From: Neoscytalidium dimidiatum
Taxonomy: Eukaryota > Ascomycota > Dothideomycetes > Botryosphaeriales > Botryosphaeriaceae
Direction: 5' to 3'
Assembly: GCA_037367355.1 (NCBI GenBank)
Contig: CM074703.1
Span: 2,046,001 to 2,110,000 of the forward strand
DNA: 64,000 bases
Part shown: positions 12,319 to 23,490 of the stretch, piece by piece
How positions within the stretch are numbered: position 1 is the first letter of the stretch
Layout: each line of letters opens with the position of its first letter
The notes under the pieces: model-generated
What the model saw: the letters and a program-made list of their open reading frames with translations, nothing else
The model's database searches: none
Told to the model about the DNA's origin: nothing
Position numbers and translations under genes: made by a program

Positions 12319-14643
12319 ATGGCTTCCAACATCCTCTCCTCCAGTTTCACCAAAAACGCCACTGGGGACCAGAAGATTCAGGATTTGCAGAGGGACACAA
12401 GAGACTACCATGACCCAAAGAATCGGATCACGTCTGATTGGTATGCTCAGTTACACCCGACCTCGATTTGAGACAGCGCTGACTGACACAACCTTAGGGG
12501 TGTGAAGGAGAGCAACACCGATGACTGGTTGAAAGCGGCGAGCGAGAGCAAAACTGGCCCCGCCCTGCTCGAGGACCATTTTGCTCGCGAAAAGGTAAAT
12601 GTTGCGTGGCCGCCTTGTCTTTGAATTGCCGCTAACCAGCTTCAGATCATGCGCTTCGACCACGAGCGTATTCCCGAGCGAGTCGTCCACGCCAGAGGTT
12701 CTGCTGCCTTTGGAAAATTCAAGCTCTTCGAGAGTGCCGCAGACGTTACTAACGCCGGCGTTCTGACCGACACTTCGAGAGAGACACCCGTGTTTCTCAG
12801 GTTCTCCACCGTCCTGGGAAGCCGAGGCAGTGCCGACACTGTCCGTGACGTGCGAGGATTCGCTGTCAAGTTCTATACCCAGGAGGGCAACTGGGACATC
12901 GTGGGCAACAACATCCCAGTTTTCTTCATCCAGGACGCCATCAAGTTCCCCGATGTGATTCACGCGGGAAAGCCTGAGCCTCACAATGAAGTTCCCCAGG
13001 CTCAGACCGCCCACAACAATTTCTGGGATTTCCAATTTTTGCACACCGAGGCCACTCACATGTTCATGTGGACCCAGTCTGATCGTGCCATTCCGCGTTC
13101 GTATCGTATGATGCAGGGTTTCGGTGTCAACACCTACACCCTGACCAACGACAAGGGCGAGAGGCATTTCGTGAAGTTCCATTTCACTCCCGAGCTTGGT
13201 GTTCACTCCTTTGTTTGGGACGAGGCTCTGAAGCTTGCTGGCCAAGATCCCGATTTCCATCGCAAAGATTTGTGGGAGGCGATCGAGAACGGAGCATACC
13301 CAAAGTGGAAGTTCGGTATTCAGGTCATCCCCGAGTCCGAGGAGCAGAACTTCGAGTTCGATATTCTTGATGCTACTAAGATCTGGCCCGAGGAGCTTGT
13401 TCCCATCCGCTACATTGGTGAGCTTGAGCTCAACCGCAACGTCGATGAGTTCTTCACCCAGACGGAGCAGGTTGCCTTCTGCACGTCTCACGTCGTCCCT
13501 GGCATCGGCTTCTCCGACGACCCCCTGCTGCAGGGCCGCAACTTCTCTTACTTTGATACTCAACTGTCACGTCTCGGTATCAATTGGCAAGAGCTGCCCA
13601 TCAACCGGCCAGTCTGCCCCGTCATGAATAACAACCGCGACGGCCAACTGCGTCACGGCATCCAAAAGGGCACTGTCAACTACTGGCCTAATCGCTACAG
13701 TTCCTGCCCTCCGGCCAAGCCCGAAGAGGGTGGCTACGTTGAGTATCCTGAGAAGATCTTGGGCATCAAGGCTCGTCTCCGGAGCAAGAAGTTCCAGGAA
13801 CACTTCAACCAGGCCCAGCTCTTCTACAACTCCCTGTCCGAGCCTGAGAAGAGGCACACCGCGAGCTCATTTGCCTTCGAGCTCGACCACTGCGATGATC
13901 CCGTAGTGTACGAGCGCATGTGTGAGCGCCTGACCGAGATCGACCTCACGCTGGCGCAGCAGGTCGCCGAGCTGGTCGGCGCCCCGATCCCCCAGGAAGC
14001 CAAGCGACCCAACCACGGCAAGAAGGCTAAGGGAATCAGCCAACTCGAGTTCCTCCCCAAAGAGCCCACTATCGCGACGCGCCGCGTCGCCATTCTCATC
14101 GCCGACGGTTTCGACCCGATTTCTTACGCGGGCATCAAGGCAGCCCTCACGGCCGCCCAAGCTCTACCCTTCACCATCGGCACGCGCCGCACGCCCATCT
14201 TCGCTGCCGGCGAAGACCGCAAGAGCGGCAAAGGCGGCGTCAAGCCGGACCACCACCTCGAGGGCATGCGCTCGACCATGTTCGACTCGGTCTTCATCCC
14301 CGCCGGCGCCGAGCATGTGCGCACGCTCGCGAAGAACGGTCGCGCCCTGCACTGGATCCGCGAGGCCTTCGGCCATCTCAAGGCCATCGGCGCCGTCGGC
14401 GAGGGCGCCGCCCTCGTCAAGGAGACCCTTTCCCTGTCTGAGATTGAGGTCTCGAGCGGCGAGGTGACACAGAATTCGTTCGGCGTCGTCACCACCGCGA
14501 AGATCGCACCTGAGAGTTTCAAGGAGGTATTTAAAATGGCTAAGGGCGCGAAGGACTTCGTTGATGCGTATTTCTTTGAGATTTCACAGCACAGGAACTG
14601 GGAGCGCGAAGCGCAGGGTCTTAGCTCGATGGTTGCGTATTAA
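12319..14643 (+). CDS. catA: Large-subunit catalase with DJ-1-like C-terminal domain
   Basis: This enzyme splits hydrogen peroxide into water and oxygen using haem. Exons are 12319-12440, 12498-12594 and 12646-14643; the introns are 57 and 51 bp, the second with a GCTAAC branch point. The 738-residue product has the clade 2 large-subunit layout: an N-terminal extension, a catalase core and a C-terminal class I amidotransferase/DJ-1-like domain from about residue 560. The catalytic His is in RIPERVVHARG (residue 88), the Asn in VGNNIPVFF (about 161), and the haem-ligand Tyr in RNFSYFDTQLSRLG (about 375). It lacks a secretion signal and a PTS1 tail, so it is more like cytosolic, spore-type CatA/Cat-1 than secreted CatB. 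The catA symbol is by family, not by proven orthology. Confidence 0.95.
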
Positions 14644-15089
14644 GTGCGAAGCGTGTGGCGGAATGGTTTGGGCTTGTGGATGCCATGCTAAATTGAGTTG
14701 AGGCTTCTGTCCGTGTATAGCTTCCTGACACATAATGTTCTTTTATACTGATGACGGAATGATATTTTTCTTCGAAACAAATTTGTTTTCAGTCACTCAA
14801 GTCAGTTCATTCACAATGAGTGCTAGAGTTCATGCTATCAAACAAGCAGAATAAGGATTTGAAAGTCGCTAAGGTCAGGCTGGTGAAGTATGTGGGTCGA
14901 TCAAATCCGTTGCCAGTTTCAAATCCACATGGTATGTCTTTCAATCAATAACAATGAGAAAAAAGAGTAGATAGAAGCATTGGGAATCTCGATGTCATCA
15001 AAAGCAAGAATATCCACGACTGCACTGTTGCTCTCTCGCTGACGGCTATTACCACGCTGAAAAACTCCTTCCGCCCTCGGCAAAACCCA
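14644..15089. other. Convergent intergenic, catalase and SPRY 3' ends
   Basis: Two genes converge here. The AT-rich stretch around 14700-14830 probably holds both 3' UTRs. No gene is seen. Confidence 0.6.
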
Positions 15090-16319
15090 TCAGATATGCT
15101 CCGGTCTATACAACCAGTCCGCCGGGTTGAAGAAGACCTCGAAATCCACACCGCCAAACACGCCCACCGCGCCGCAAAGATCGTGCTCGCCCTCCAGTCC
15201 CACCACGCCGCCGATCGCCCGCTCGTCCAGCTCCTCGTGCAAATCCCACCCGCCGGCCCTCTTCCCGTTCCGCGTGAAGAAGACCTCCACGTCCAACTTC
15301 CTCTGCCGCTGCCGGTCGTAGCCCGGCGGGCGCTCGGGCACGCTGAACAGCATGCCCAGGCCGACCGTCTCGCCGGGGGCGAAGGCGGTCGTGAAGTCGA
15401 CGCCGCCGAACGTGTCGTTGACGTAGCGGCGGCCGTCGTCGCCGTGCACGCCGAGCGAGCCGCGCTGCCAGCCGGGCAGGCGCCAGGCCGGGTACGGCTG
15501 CGCGACGAAGCCCACGGCGATGCCGGCGTCGGCCTCCTCCAAGGAACCGCCGCCGCCGCCGCCGTTCGCCGTCCCGGGCATCCCGCCCACGCCGTCGACG
15601 CGCAGCTCGAAGTAGACGGCCTTGGGGCGGCCGCCCGTGGCCAGCGGGCTGTGCGCGAGCGCGCTGTAGAGCGGCAGCGCGGTGTGCAGGCTGCTGTCGC
15701 CGCACGCGCTGGCGGTGCGGCACTTGTAGCGGCCCGGCGCGCCGGCGCCGTGCGGCAGGACCTCGCCCTTGTACGAGGGCGGCAGCGGGGGCACCGCGAG
15801 CGCGATGCGGCCGAAAGCAAGGGCGGAGAGCTGCGCGGGCGTCAGCGGGTGCGGCGGGCGCAGCGGGTGCGCGTTGCACCAGCGGAAGGCGGCCTCGCCG
15901 CTCTCGGCGGACGCGTTGGCCGTGGGCGAGAAATCGGTGTTGATGGGCGGGGGTGGCGGGAGGAGCGCGGTGTCTGGGACGATGGTCCAGTCGTGGTAGG
16001 GCGGCGGATCTGCGGACTGGGGCTGTGAAGGCCCCGGTTGGTCGGGGCTGGGGTGCTTGGAGCGGTCGGTGTAGGGCTCTTGCTTCTTGGTGTAGTCTAT
16101 GAAAGGATTGTTCGGGTTGTGGGACGGTGGTGGGCCAGGAGGAGGTGCGTAGTCACCACCACCGGAGGAAGAGGAGGAGCCGTAGCCATAGCCATAGCCG
16201 TGGCCGAAATTATATTGGTGTGCTTGCGCATAGTTGGGTGGAGGGCCGGGTGGTGGCGCGTATTGTTCCTCCCCAGACTGCTGCTGCTTGTCCTTCTTGA
16301 ACGGGTTCCAAGATGGCAT
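15090..16319 (-). CDS. SPRY-domain protein with PPxY motif
   Basis: The 409-residue product starts MPSWNPFKKDKQQQ and has a Pro/Gly/Tyr-rich disordered N-terminal third (residues 1-130) with two APPPGPPP repeats and a GYGYGYG run. A PPPY motif at residues 105-108 could bind WW domains of Rsp5/NEDD4-type ubiquitin ligases. The C-terminal part, about 235-400, reads as a SPRY fold: KAVYFELRVDGVGG, GIAVGFVAQPYPAWRLPGW, SLGVHGDDGRRYVND, GETVGLGMLFSV and VEVFFTRNGKRAGGWDLHEE. This resembles Ssh4/Ear1-type SPRY adaptors, but no transmembrane segment is visible, so an adaptor role is inference. A Gly run interrupts the domain near residue 265. The ATG at 16319 is the first in frame. Confidence 0.85.
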   Translation of the reverse strand: MPSWNPFKKDKQQQSGEEQYAPPPGPPPNYAQAHQYNFGHGYGYGYGSSSSSGGGDYAPPPGPPPSHNPNNPFIDYTKKQEPYTDRSKHPSPDQPGPSQPQSADPPPYHDWTIVPDTALLPPPPPINTDFSPTANASAESGEAAFRWCNAHPLRPPHPLTPAQLSALAFGRIALAVPPLPPSYKGEVLPHGAGAPGRYKCRTASACGDSSLHTALPLYSALAHSPLATGGRPKAVYFELRVDGVGGMPGTANGGGGGGSLEEADAGIAVGFVAQPYPAWRLPGWQRGSLGVHGDDGRRYVNDTFGGVDFTTAFAPGETVGLGMLFSVPERPPGYDRQRQRKLDVEVFFTRNGKRAGGWDLHEELDERAIGGVVGLEGEHDLCGAVGVFGGVDFEVFFNPADWLYRPEHI

Positions 16320-17186
16320 AACGTCAATGGTGTACGGGTTCTTGCTGTCAGGAGACCACGATTGACCCTAGCTCTTTCGATGTGACGCCACAGGAAGTCA
16401 GAGATACCCAACGGAATGTTATCCTTCTCAGGAGCGCTCCAGGCCCTGTACGTTGATAATAGAGAACTAGCAGCTGTTGAGGGCGTGGAGTCTTGGCAAC
16501 GACCTGGCTCGCTTAGCTGTGACGCTGCAATGTCTAGCTTGACGGGGCGAGGCAGAGGTGATGTTTTGCGAAATGGCGAAGGGAAGATGATGGTGGTTGT
16601 TGGGCGGGTGAGGTCACGAAGACAAACGAGGACCAAGTTGGAAAGGACCAATTGAGGCGCAGCGGGAGGCTGAGCCAATCCGTTGATCGATAGATGGCTT
16701 GCTTTGTCTTGGCCTAGACCCTTCACAAGCCGTCTTGCCGCATCCTTCGCATGACAAATGTTGTTTGAAATCCTGCATAGTCAAGCGGTCATCTGCGACG
16801 TCGCTCATGTCGGATTTCGACATTAGGACATACGAGTCGTTTGCTTGAAAAGCCTGTTGGATCGCAGGCTACACTGTTTTCGTTTTTCTGATTATGAATA
16901 GTTATACATAAAACACAATAGAGAAGAGGAATAGAGCCATCACAGTACCCAGTAGCAATCCCTAAGCAAGGCCCATGCTTTGATGAGAAATGCGGGGCGA
17001 ATCTTCTTGATGCGTGTCAACCCAGAGACAATAATCACAACGCCGTCCATGCCATGGTATTCACCAAACCTTCCATCCCTCCCAGAAACAACAATAGCAG
17101 ACCACAATGTTTCCTCCAATTCCAGCATATTCACTTGTGTACAGACAGGAGGAATCTTTGCGCAAACAATCCGCTTGCTAGACCAC
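16320..17186. other. Intergenic, 5' of SPRY gene and 3' of SWR1
   Basis: Both neighbours read leftward. The 16320-16700 part is the likely promoter and leader of the SPRY gene. The AT-richer 16860-17186 part is the likely 3' UTR of SWR1. No gene is seen. Confidence 0.55.
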
Positions 17187-20100
17187 TTATCTCCGCCGAC
17201 GAACGCGATGTTCCTGGCCTTTCCTACTCTTGCGCCGTCTCTTGTCCGGCGGTGGGCCTAAGGGTACATCCCTCATTTCCCACTCCAAGAGTTTGATCAT
17301 GTACTCGTCAATATGCGGTAGTTCATCCAGATCGGCCTCTTCGCCAGGAGCAGGTGTGGGTGGGACCGAAGTCTTCGGCGTCGCGCTGGGCCGGGATGCA
17401 TTCTCATCGAAGTCGGCATCGTCGATGTGCACTTCGTGCACGATTTCTTTCTGCGCGACTTTGGCTGCCTCCGTATCCTCCTTGTCCTCGATGCCCTCGA
17501 GGACAGGCCCAATCCCAGATGAATCGGGAGCACCCATGTTGCCCAGTACCCGGTCCATGGCTGCATTCGCCTCTTCGTCGTCAGCTTCCGGGATCTCGTC
17601 GAAGGCATCCTTGTAGGTCAGGCGATTGAAATAGTCGGTCGTGAAGTCACCCTTCTGGATGATGACGTCGTCAAGCAATCTCTTCTGGTTGGACTTGCGC
17701 AGAATATTTGCCTCAATAGTGTACTCAGACACAAACCTATAGATGTGCACGTCGCGGGTCTGTCCGATTCTGTGACAACGATCTTGGCATTGCTTGTCCA
17801 TAGCAGGATTCCAATCAAGATCGTAGAAGATGACTGTATCGGCGCCCGTAAGGTTAATTCCAAGACCACCCGAGCGTGATGACAGAATGAAGCAAAGTAT
17901 TCTCGGATCATTGTTGAAGCGGTCAGTGAGGATTTGGCGCTGTTCGATCTTTGTCGCTCCGTCAAGACGCAGGTAGCGGTGACCATGAATGTTGAGGAAC
18001 TGTTCCAGGATATCCAGGACCTTCGTCATCTGCGTGAAAATGAGTGCTCGGTGGCCACCAGCTTGCAGGTCCCGCAAAAGCTTTGCAAGCCTCTGGAGCT
18101 TGCCGCAATCATATTGCAGAAGACGCTTGTCGGGGAATGCGATCGACAGGCGGACACGCGATTCATGGAACGGATCTGGGGGTGCGTTTGACTGCGAACT
18201 ACGAACCATGGCCGCGCACTCCTCGCCTAGAGTCAGCTGTGGAAGATCGTTGGTTACAACTGCTGGCGTGACACAGCTGAACTTCTGGATCGTGGTATTG
18301 AACGCGTCCGAACGTTCCTCTAAAGTAGGCACAATCATCTGCCATATTGAATGAGTGTTCATGTACCAGTCGCCATAATTCTGCTTCTTCTTTGGAGCTC
18401 GGGATGTTATCATTCGCTGTGTGGAGTCGTCAATGGTGAGACGTTCGATCAAGCCGCGTCCGTAGACCGGCTTTCGTTGTGCCCGCTGCCGTGTCACACG
18501 AAGGCAGTTTTGGAGATGCCCAAGTATCGATCTGTTCGACTCCTCCTCAATATATGCCGATATGGAAGACGTGGTCCTTCCATCCACTGGAGCAGACGGT
18601 TTCAGACGACGCGTTTGCCGCTCGATGAGTCCCTCAAAAGGTCGAATCGCCTGGATCGCCTGGATTCGCTGGCTTTGAATAGCCGACGTTTCCTCGTTCT
18701 CGACCAAATTGAGATTCAGAAAGTCGAAGTTGACCTTCTCGTCTTCTTCACGGAGGAGACGTCTTCGCAAGAGGAAGTCCTTAATCTCAAAATCGGCAGC
18801 TACCGATTTTTGCATGGCAAATGATGTGACTATTTGCCTGGTTTCAAACAGATCCGGATGGTTACAGACCTTGCGGAGGGACATGAGGCAGTTCATGATT
18901 GACATATAATTGCCACCAGCCAGAATTTGCCGTGTATCTGCCCTTCCCATAAACCCGTCATAGAGCTGCCTCTGCCTCTTAGATAGGCGACAGTAAACAA
19001 CGTGTTCATACTTTGCCGGCATCTGCTTTTCGACATCCGCTTTCAGTCGACGGAGGAGATAAGGACGTAGAACTTCGTGTAACTGTTTGACAGTGGCTTG
19101 CGCCTCTGCATCAAGCTCCTGCCTGCCTTGGTCGAGAATTTGGTTTGCGGGACGAGCAAGTGCAGTGGTAAAGTTGCTCAAAGCTGCGAAGCCGCCTTGT
19201 CCGTCGTCTCCAGAGGGCATGAGGAAGAAAAGCAGCGACCATAGCTCTTGCAGATTGTTCTGAAGAGGGGTTCCGGTAAGAAGAAGCCGTTTTGAGGTCT
19301 TGAAGGTAAGTAACGTCTGCCAGCGTTGGGTCTGGAAGTTCTTGATGTTGTGAGCCTCATCCAGGATCAGATAGTGCCAGCTACGCTTTTTGAAGGCTGC
19401 TGCATCATGAAGGATGAGTTGGTAGGAGGTAATGACGACGTTCCACATGTCATCATTCATCCAGCCCTGACGCTTGCGCTTTCTTTCCTCAATAGATCCG
19501 TAGTATGCGAGAACCTTGAAGCCAGGACAGAACTTCTTAAACTCCATTTCCCAGTTGAGCATGACACTCGTGGGCACGACGACAAGATGTGGTCCCCACA
19601 CTTCTTTTTCAACTGCCAAATGTGCAAGTAAAGCGATTGTCTGGATCGTCTTTCCCAGGCCCATCTCATCGGCAAGGATTCCGTTGGTGTCACCGTCGTA
19701 TAATCCAGCGAGCCAGTCCAAACCCTCGTGCTGATAAGGTCGCAACTTGCCTCGGAATAAAGCCGGCACTGGCGTTTTGAGCGTTGATTTTGAGTCGATG
19801 GCTTCGTCAACCTGCTCCTCATCCTTCGGCTCGCCATCTTCCACAGCTTCAGTGGTTTGTACATCTTCCATGGAATCAGAGACAGTGATTTTCTTTGGGG
19901 GAGAATAGGGCTCAGTAACACCATTCGTAGAGTTTACTGTGGCAGGCTCTTGGTCAAACGTCGCTTCACTTGGTTCCTCAACATGACCGTTCTCTATGGG
20001 CTCGGGTGCGGCATCCGCCGTTAGTTCGGGGTCATCTTCGGGCGGCGGAGTTCCTTCCTCGTCTTCCGGCGCGGCCTCAACGCTGTCATCTAGCTGTTCG

Positions 20101-22196
20101 GCAGCTTTCTTTTTCAAATCCGAAATTTCCTGCGCAGAAAGGAACCCCCATGTGCCCAGACCTTCATCATCTTCTTCCTCGGTCGCACTTCCGTCGTCGC
20201 TATCAGAGTCCATGTTCATGTCGGAGTCTTCATTGTCGTCATCCATTAGAATATCGTCAACTTCTTCAAGTTGGATGGTCGCGGGATCAATGCCATTCTG
20301 TCTTGGCTCATCCATAACTGAGTCTAACGCCGGAGAATCGTCAGGTTTATCCGCATGGCCGTTAGTGAGGAGGCTGGCCAAGCCGGGTTCGTCGTCGTCA
20401 TCCTCTTCCTCGTCGTCCTCTGGCCCCTCTTCTTCATCATCTTCTTCCTCATCTTGGTCATCTTCGGACGAAAGCAAGTCGGGCAATTGTAGATTCGCAT
20501 ACTTTTCGCGAAGTTGTTCCTGGGTAAGATTGGCATCGTCGTCATCCGGGAGAGGACCGTCCTCCTCGCTTTCATCGCTGGACATATTCTCCGAGTCAAC
20601 CTCGGACCCCTCTCTTTCCGTTCCACCTTCCCTACCCGCCATGCTTGAAGCTGGCCGAGTGCTGGCCATCCGACTTTCTGTCTCTCCGTCATCGTCATCG
20701 TCATCTTCGTCCATAAATGACTCGAAGTCATCCTCGTCATCACTACTCTGCATCGAGCCAGCCATGTTTCTTCTCTCCTTCAGCAAAGCAGTGGACTGAT
20801 GCAACAGCGACTTCATCGTCTGTTTCCCCAACTTCTCCTGTTCTTCCAGCCATCGGTCCTGCCGTCTCTTGTCAACCTCGGCCTTCACCAATACCCATGT
20901 CTGTTGCATGTCCTTCACGAGCTGCTTGTAGCGCTTTTCCGCATCTTCCTTCTCCTCCTCTTCCAGCTCTTCCCTTGTCTTTGGCCTCTCCGCCTTGAGC
21001 CGTGCTTGCTTAGCAGCTTCCCTTGCCCGCCAAGCTTCCGCACATTCGTGTGCAAGTCTCCGTGCGGTTAGCACATGCTCTCGGTGTTCCTTTATGAGTA
21101 GTTTGCGGAAGTGACACGCATGAGCGGCGATATGGTCCCAGGGTCCATATTGAGGTGGGGGTTCTTCCTCCGCCTCAACAGCATACTTGGAACATCTCTC
21201 CTCGCTCAACACGCCACCCGGCTGTGCAGCCTCCAATATCCGCAGCCGTAGCCGTGCTTCCTCCTTCGCTTCCTCTGCAGTAAGTTTCTTGAAGTCTTCG
21301 CCCGCCAAGGGATCATCCTGTTCCAGCCAGCGAGCGAGCGAAGAGTTCTCGTCTCCGGGCTGCGCATGCAGCGGGTGCAAGTACGGAAGCTTGACCGGCC
21401 CGAGAGTGAGCCTTAAGCGCTGCGCTCGGGGCGAAGTCTCAGCAGAATAGCTCGAGTAGCCGTTTGTAGATGCATTTGCCTCAGCTGCTGCCGCCGCCGC
21501 CGCTTCGCTTATGCGGCCTGACTTCCTCCGCGGCACGCCATTTGGCGTTGCATTTATCTCAGCACGTGTCCGACGGGTCGAGGCATTGCCGGTACCCGCG
21601 TTTGCTTTCGAACGAACGGGTGTGGATCGAGCGGGCTCGGCGACGGCGTTCGATCGGCGGGCGTTCTTGGGGGCGGGCGATTGCACGGCGGCGGACTTGG
21701 CCTGATGCTGAGGTTTCATCGCTTTCGGGGCGGGAGAGGCAGCGGCGGCTTTGCGGCCGGTCTGGGAGCCTGCGGTCTTGGTGAGATTGCTAGTGGATGT
21801 AGATTTCTGCAGCGCGCGGCGAGATGAGCGGCGCGTGTCGGGCAGCAGCGGCTGCTCGACGGGCATGGCATTGGTACGGCCTGAGCGACGTTTGCCATCG
21901 ACCATGAATGATGTTGGACCCTCGGCCTCGATGCGCTTCCACGGCGGCGACGGGGGACGCGAAGGGCGGCGCTCGACGTCGAGCTTCCGGCGCTTGTTGG
22001 GCGGGCCACCGCCGGGCGTGGCGGAGCGGTCGGTGGTGGCATCATCGCCGTTCTGCTGGCCGTTGGTGCAGTTCGCAGGCGTCACGTCGTTGTTGGAGGA
22101 TTCTCGAGCATTGCTGCCGGCGGGCGTGGGCGCAGCGAGGTCGCCATTTTCGGGGCGGGTGCTCTCGTCGCGCGCGAGAACATCCGTGTTTTGCAT
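17187..22196 (-). CDS. swr1: SWR1 chromatin-remodelling ATPase
   Basis: SWR1 is the catalytic ATPase of the SWR1 complex, which swaps H2A for H2A.Z in nucleosomes. The 1669-residue frame has no intron. It has a basic, disordered N-terminus, an HSA-type segment near residues 350-420 (YGPWDHIAAHACHFRKLL, HVLTARRLAHECAEAW), and long acidic tracts about 485-760. The Snf2 ATPase is split: GILADEMGLGKTIQTIALL with the P-loop Lys near 848 and DEAHNIKNFQTQRWQ with Asp near 946. A long insert precedes the second RecA lobe, which ends in DRCHRIGQTRDVHIYRFVSE near 1474. The split, the HSA segment and the C-terminus (HIDEYMIKLLEWEMRD then a basic tail) are diagnostic for SWR1 rather than INO80. It starts 383 bp from the divergent NDUFB8 gene. 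Confidence 0.96.
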   Translation of the reverse strand: MQNTDVLARDESTRPENGDLAAPTPAGSNARESSNNDVTPANCTNGQQNGDDATTDRSATPGGGPPNKRRKLDVERRPSRPPSPPWKRIEAEGPTSFMVDGKRRSGRTNAMPVEQPLLPDTRRSSRRALQKSTSTSNLTKTAGSQTGRKAAAASPAPKAMKPQHQAKSAAVQSPAPKNARRSNAVAEPARSTPVRSKANAGTGNASTRRTRAEINATPNGVPRRKSGRISEAAAAAAAEANASTNGYSSYSAETSPRAQRLRLTLGPVKLPYLHPLHAQPGDENSSLARWLEQDDPLAGEDFKKLTAEEAKEEARLRLRILEAAQPGGVLSEERCSKYAVEAEEEPPPQYGPWDHIAAHACHFRKLLIKEHREHVLTARRLAHECAEAWRAREAAKQARLKAERPKTREELEEEEKEDAEKRYKQLVKDMQQTWVLVKAEVDKRRQDRWLEEQEKLGKQTMKSLLHQSTALLKERRNMAGSMQSSDDEDDFESFMDEDDDDDDGETESRMASTRPASSMAGREGGTEREGSEVDSENMSSDESEEDGPLPDDDDANLTQEQLREKYANLQLPDLLSSEDDQDEEEDDEEEGPEDDEEEDDDDEPGLASLLTNGHADKPDDSPALDSVMDEPRQNGIDPATIQLEEVDDILMDDDNEDSDMNMDSDSDDGSATEEEDDEGLGTWGFLSAQEISDLKKKAAEQLDDSVEAAPEDEEGTPPPEDDPELTADAAPEPIENGHVEEPSEATFDQEPATVNSTNGVTEPYSPPKKITVSDSMEDVQTTEAVEDGEPKDEEQVDEAIDSKSTLKTPVPALFRGKLRPYQHEGLDWLAGLYDGDTNGILADEMGLGKTIQTIALLAHLAVEKEVWGPHLVVVPTSVMLNWEMEFKKFCPGFKVLAYYGSIEERKRKRQGWMNDDMWNVVITSYQLILHDAAAFKKRSWHYLILDEAHNIKNFQTQRWQTLLTFKTSKRLLLTGTPLQNNLQELWSLLFFLMPSGDDGQGGFAALSNFTTALARPANQILDQGRQELDAEAQATVKQLHEVLRPYLLRRLKADVEKQMPAKYEHVVYCRLSKRQRQLYDGFMGRADTRQILAGGNYMSIMNCLMSLRKVCNHPDLFETRQIVTSFAMQKSVAADFEIKDFLLRRRLLREEDEKVNFDFLNLNLVENEETSAIQSQRIQAIQAIRPFEGLIERQTRRLKPSAPVDGRTTSSISAYIEEESNRSILGHLQNCLRVTRQRAQRKPVYGRGLIERLTIDDSTQRMITSRAPKKKQNYGDWYMNTHSIWQMIVPTLEERSDAFNTTIQKFSCVTPAVVTNDLPQLTLGEECAAMVRSSQSNAPPDPFHESRVRLSIAFPDKRLLQYDCGKLQRLAKLLRDLQAGGHRALIFTQMTKVLDILEQFLNIHGHRYLRLDGATKIEQRQILTDRFNNDPRILCFILSSRSGGLGINLTGADTVIFYDLDWNPAMDKQCQDRCHRIGQTRDVHIYRFVSEYTIEANILRKSNQKRLLDDVIIQKGDFTTDYFNRLTYKDAFDEIPEADDEEANAAMDRVLGNMGAPDSSGIGPVLEGIEDKEDTEAAKVAQKEIVHEVHIDDADFDENASRPSATPKTSVPPTPAPGEEADLDELPHIDEYMIKLLEWEMRDVPLGPPPDKRRRKSRKGQEHRVRRRR

Positions 22197-22579
22197 AGCA
22201 AGGGCTCTGGAGGGCCGTCAAAGTCGTCGGACCCCCTCTGCACATGCGAGCGTCGCGTGCGGGGCGCCAAAAGCGATACCGTTGGAAAGTTCAGGACGCG
22301 GGTGGAGCAGTGCCGTTGTCAGACATGAGCTTCGCGATCTGGGGCGTGCGCGGTGGAGGAAAAAAGCGCGTGAGCGTGAATGATGGGCGACGAGAGACAT
22401 TCCTGAGCAATCAGCGCCGCCTGGACTTGCTGACGCTTGGCGCGCCCGGGCCGCTCCACCACCTGCTGCCGTGCCATCACCACCACGACCTCCATCCGCC
22501 TGCAGCCCACCCATTGCGCCCCAAGCTGCCACTGTACGTCCTGCCATTCCCTCTGACTCTATTCCGCTAATCCGTTCAG
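22197..22579. promoter_or_regulatory. Divergent promoter, swr1 and NDUFB8
   Basis: This 383-bp, GC-rich, TATA-less gap separates two head-to-head start codons, so both promoters must lie here or overlap the neighbouring leaders. It is the only compact bidirectional spacer in the window. Confidence 0.6.
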
Positions 22580-23282
22580 ATGCTTTCGCGAAGAATCGCT
22601 GCCGTGCGCCCGCTGACCCGCGCCCTGCGGCCCGCCGCTCCCCAAGCCTCCCGCCTCCAGTTCCGCCAGGCCTCGACTGATGCCGACACCGAGGACCCCG
22701 ACATGGTCAGTCCACCCGCTCCTGCTCTAGCGTTGCCATTCGGTTACCTGTGAGGTTACCAGGATAGTTGAGGATGGATGGTGGAGAAATGGAGAGGTGC
22801 ATTGCGGAAAGGCTTTTCGACTGGCATTATGTGCAGCTGCGGCATGAGAATTGACTCTGAGCGCTGACATGCTTCTGCACGCAGAACGGTGGCTATATCA
22901 ACCCTCCGGCCGTCAAGCGTCAGTTCCGCGACCCCTACGGAGACTGGTGGGACAAGCAGGAACGTCGCAACTACGGTGAACCCCTCCACGAAGATAACGA
23001 CGTTCTCGCTATCTTTTCTCCCGAGGAGTACACCCATTTCAAGCCCGGCTGGGGCTGGGTTCTCTTCGGCACCTTCTGGACTGTCTTCGGTAGTGGTTGC
23101 GCCATCACTTACTACCTCCGTCCGGACAAGCCCAGTGCGCCGAGGACTTTCACTGACGGCCTGGAGAAGGAGCTGGGTGGCCCCGGCGCCTTGCGCGTAA
23201 GTCATTGCCATGGCCGCCGTTATCGACCTTATAGAGCTAACCGTACACTCAGGCCAGGAATGAGAGTGAGGGTGAGTGGTAA
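22580..23282 (+). CDS. NDUFB8: Complex I subunit NDUFB8 (ASHI) homologue
   Basis: This is an accessory membrane-arm subunit of mitochondrial NADH:ubiquinone oxidoreductase. Exons are 22580-22705, 22885-23196 and 23253-23282, giving 155 residues; introns are 179 and 56 bp. The N-terminus, MLSRRIAAVRPLTRALRPAA, is Arg-rich without acids and fits a mitochondrial presequence. The conserved matrix part is NGGYINPPAVKRQFRDPYGD followed by WWDKQERRNYGEPLHEDND. One transmembrane helix (WGWVLFGTFWTVFGSGCAI) lies near residues 98-117, then RPDKPSAPRTF and GLEKELGGPGALRARNE. The last exon encodes only nine residues (ARNESEGEW). Assignment rests on the fungal NDUFB8 signature, in which the NGGYINPP and DWWDKQERRN blocks are characteristic. 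Confidence 0.9.
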
Positions 23283-23490
23283 GAACATTACGGAAGCGCT
23301 TGTATTGTACATAAAGTACCGGTCTCGGGCCTTAGACATGGCACCAAATCATTTTTCGCGTCCTTTTTTACCATTGTTCCGTTGTCATTCCGTCATTTTA
23401 CAAAATATTATTATTTACATAAGTACGCCTCGAAACCCTACCGTAAGCGGACTGGAGTAAAGCTATTAACCAAACCACAGTCAACATTTT

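Noticed and set aside
14628..14643. Peroxisomal targeting of the catalase
   Set aside because: The C-terminus reads SSMVAY, which is not a PTS1 signal, and the DJ-1-like domain occupies the end of the protein.
15096..16028. A 310-codon rightward frame opposite the SPRY gene
   Set aside because: It is an Arg/Ala/Val-rich antisense shadow of GC-rich codons and matches no domain.
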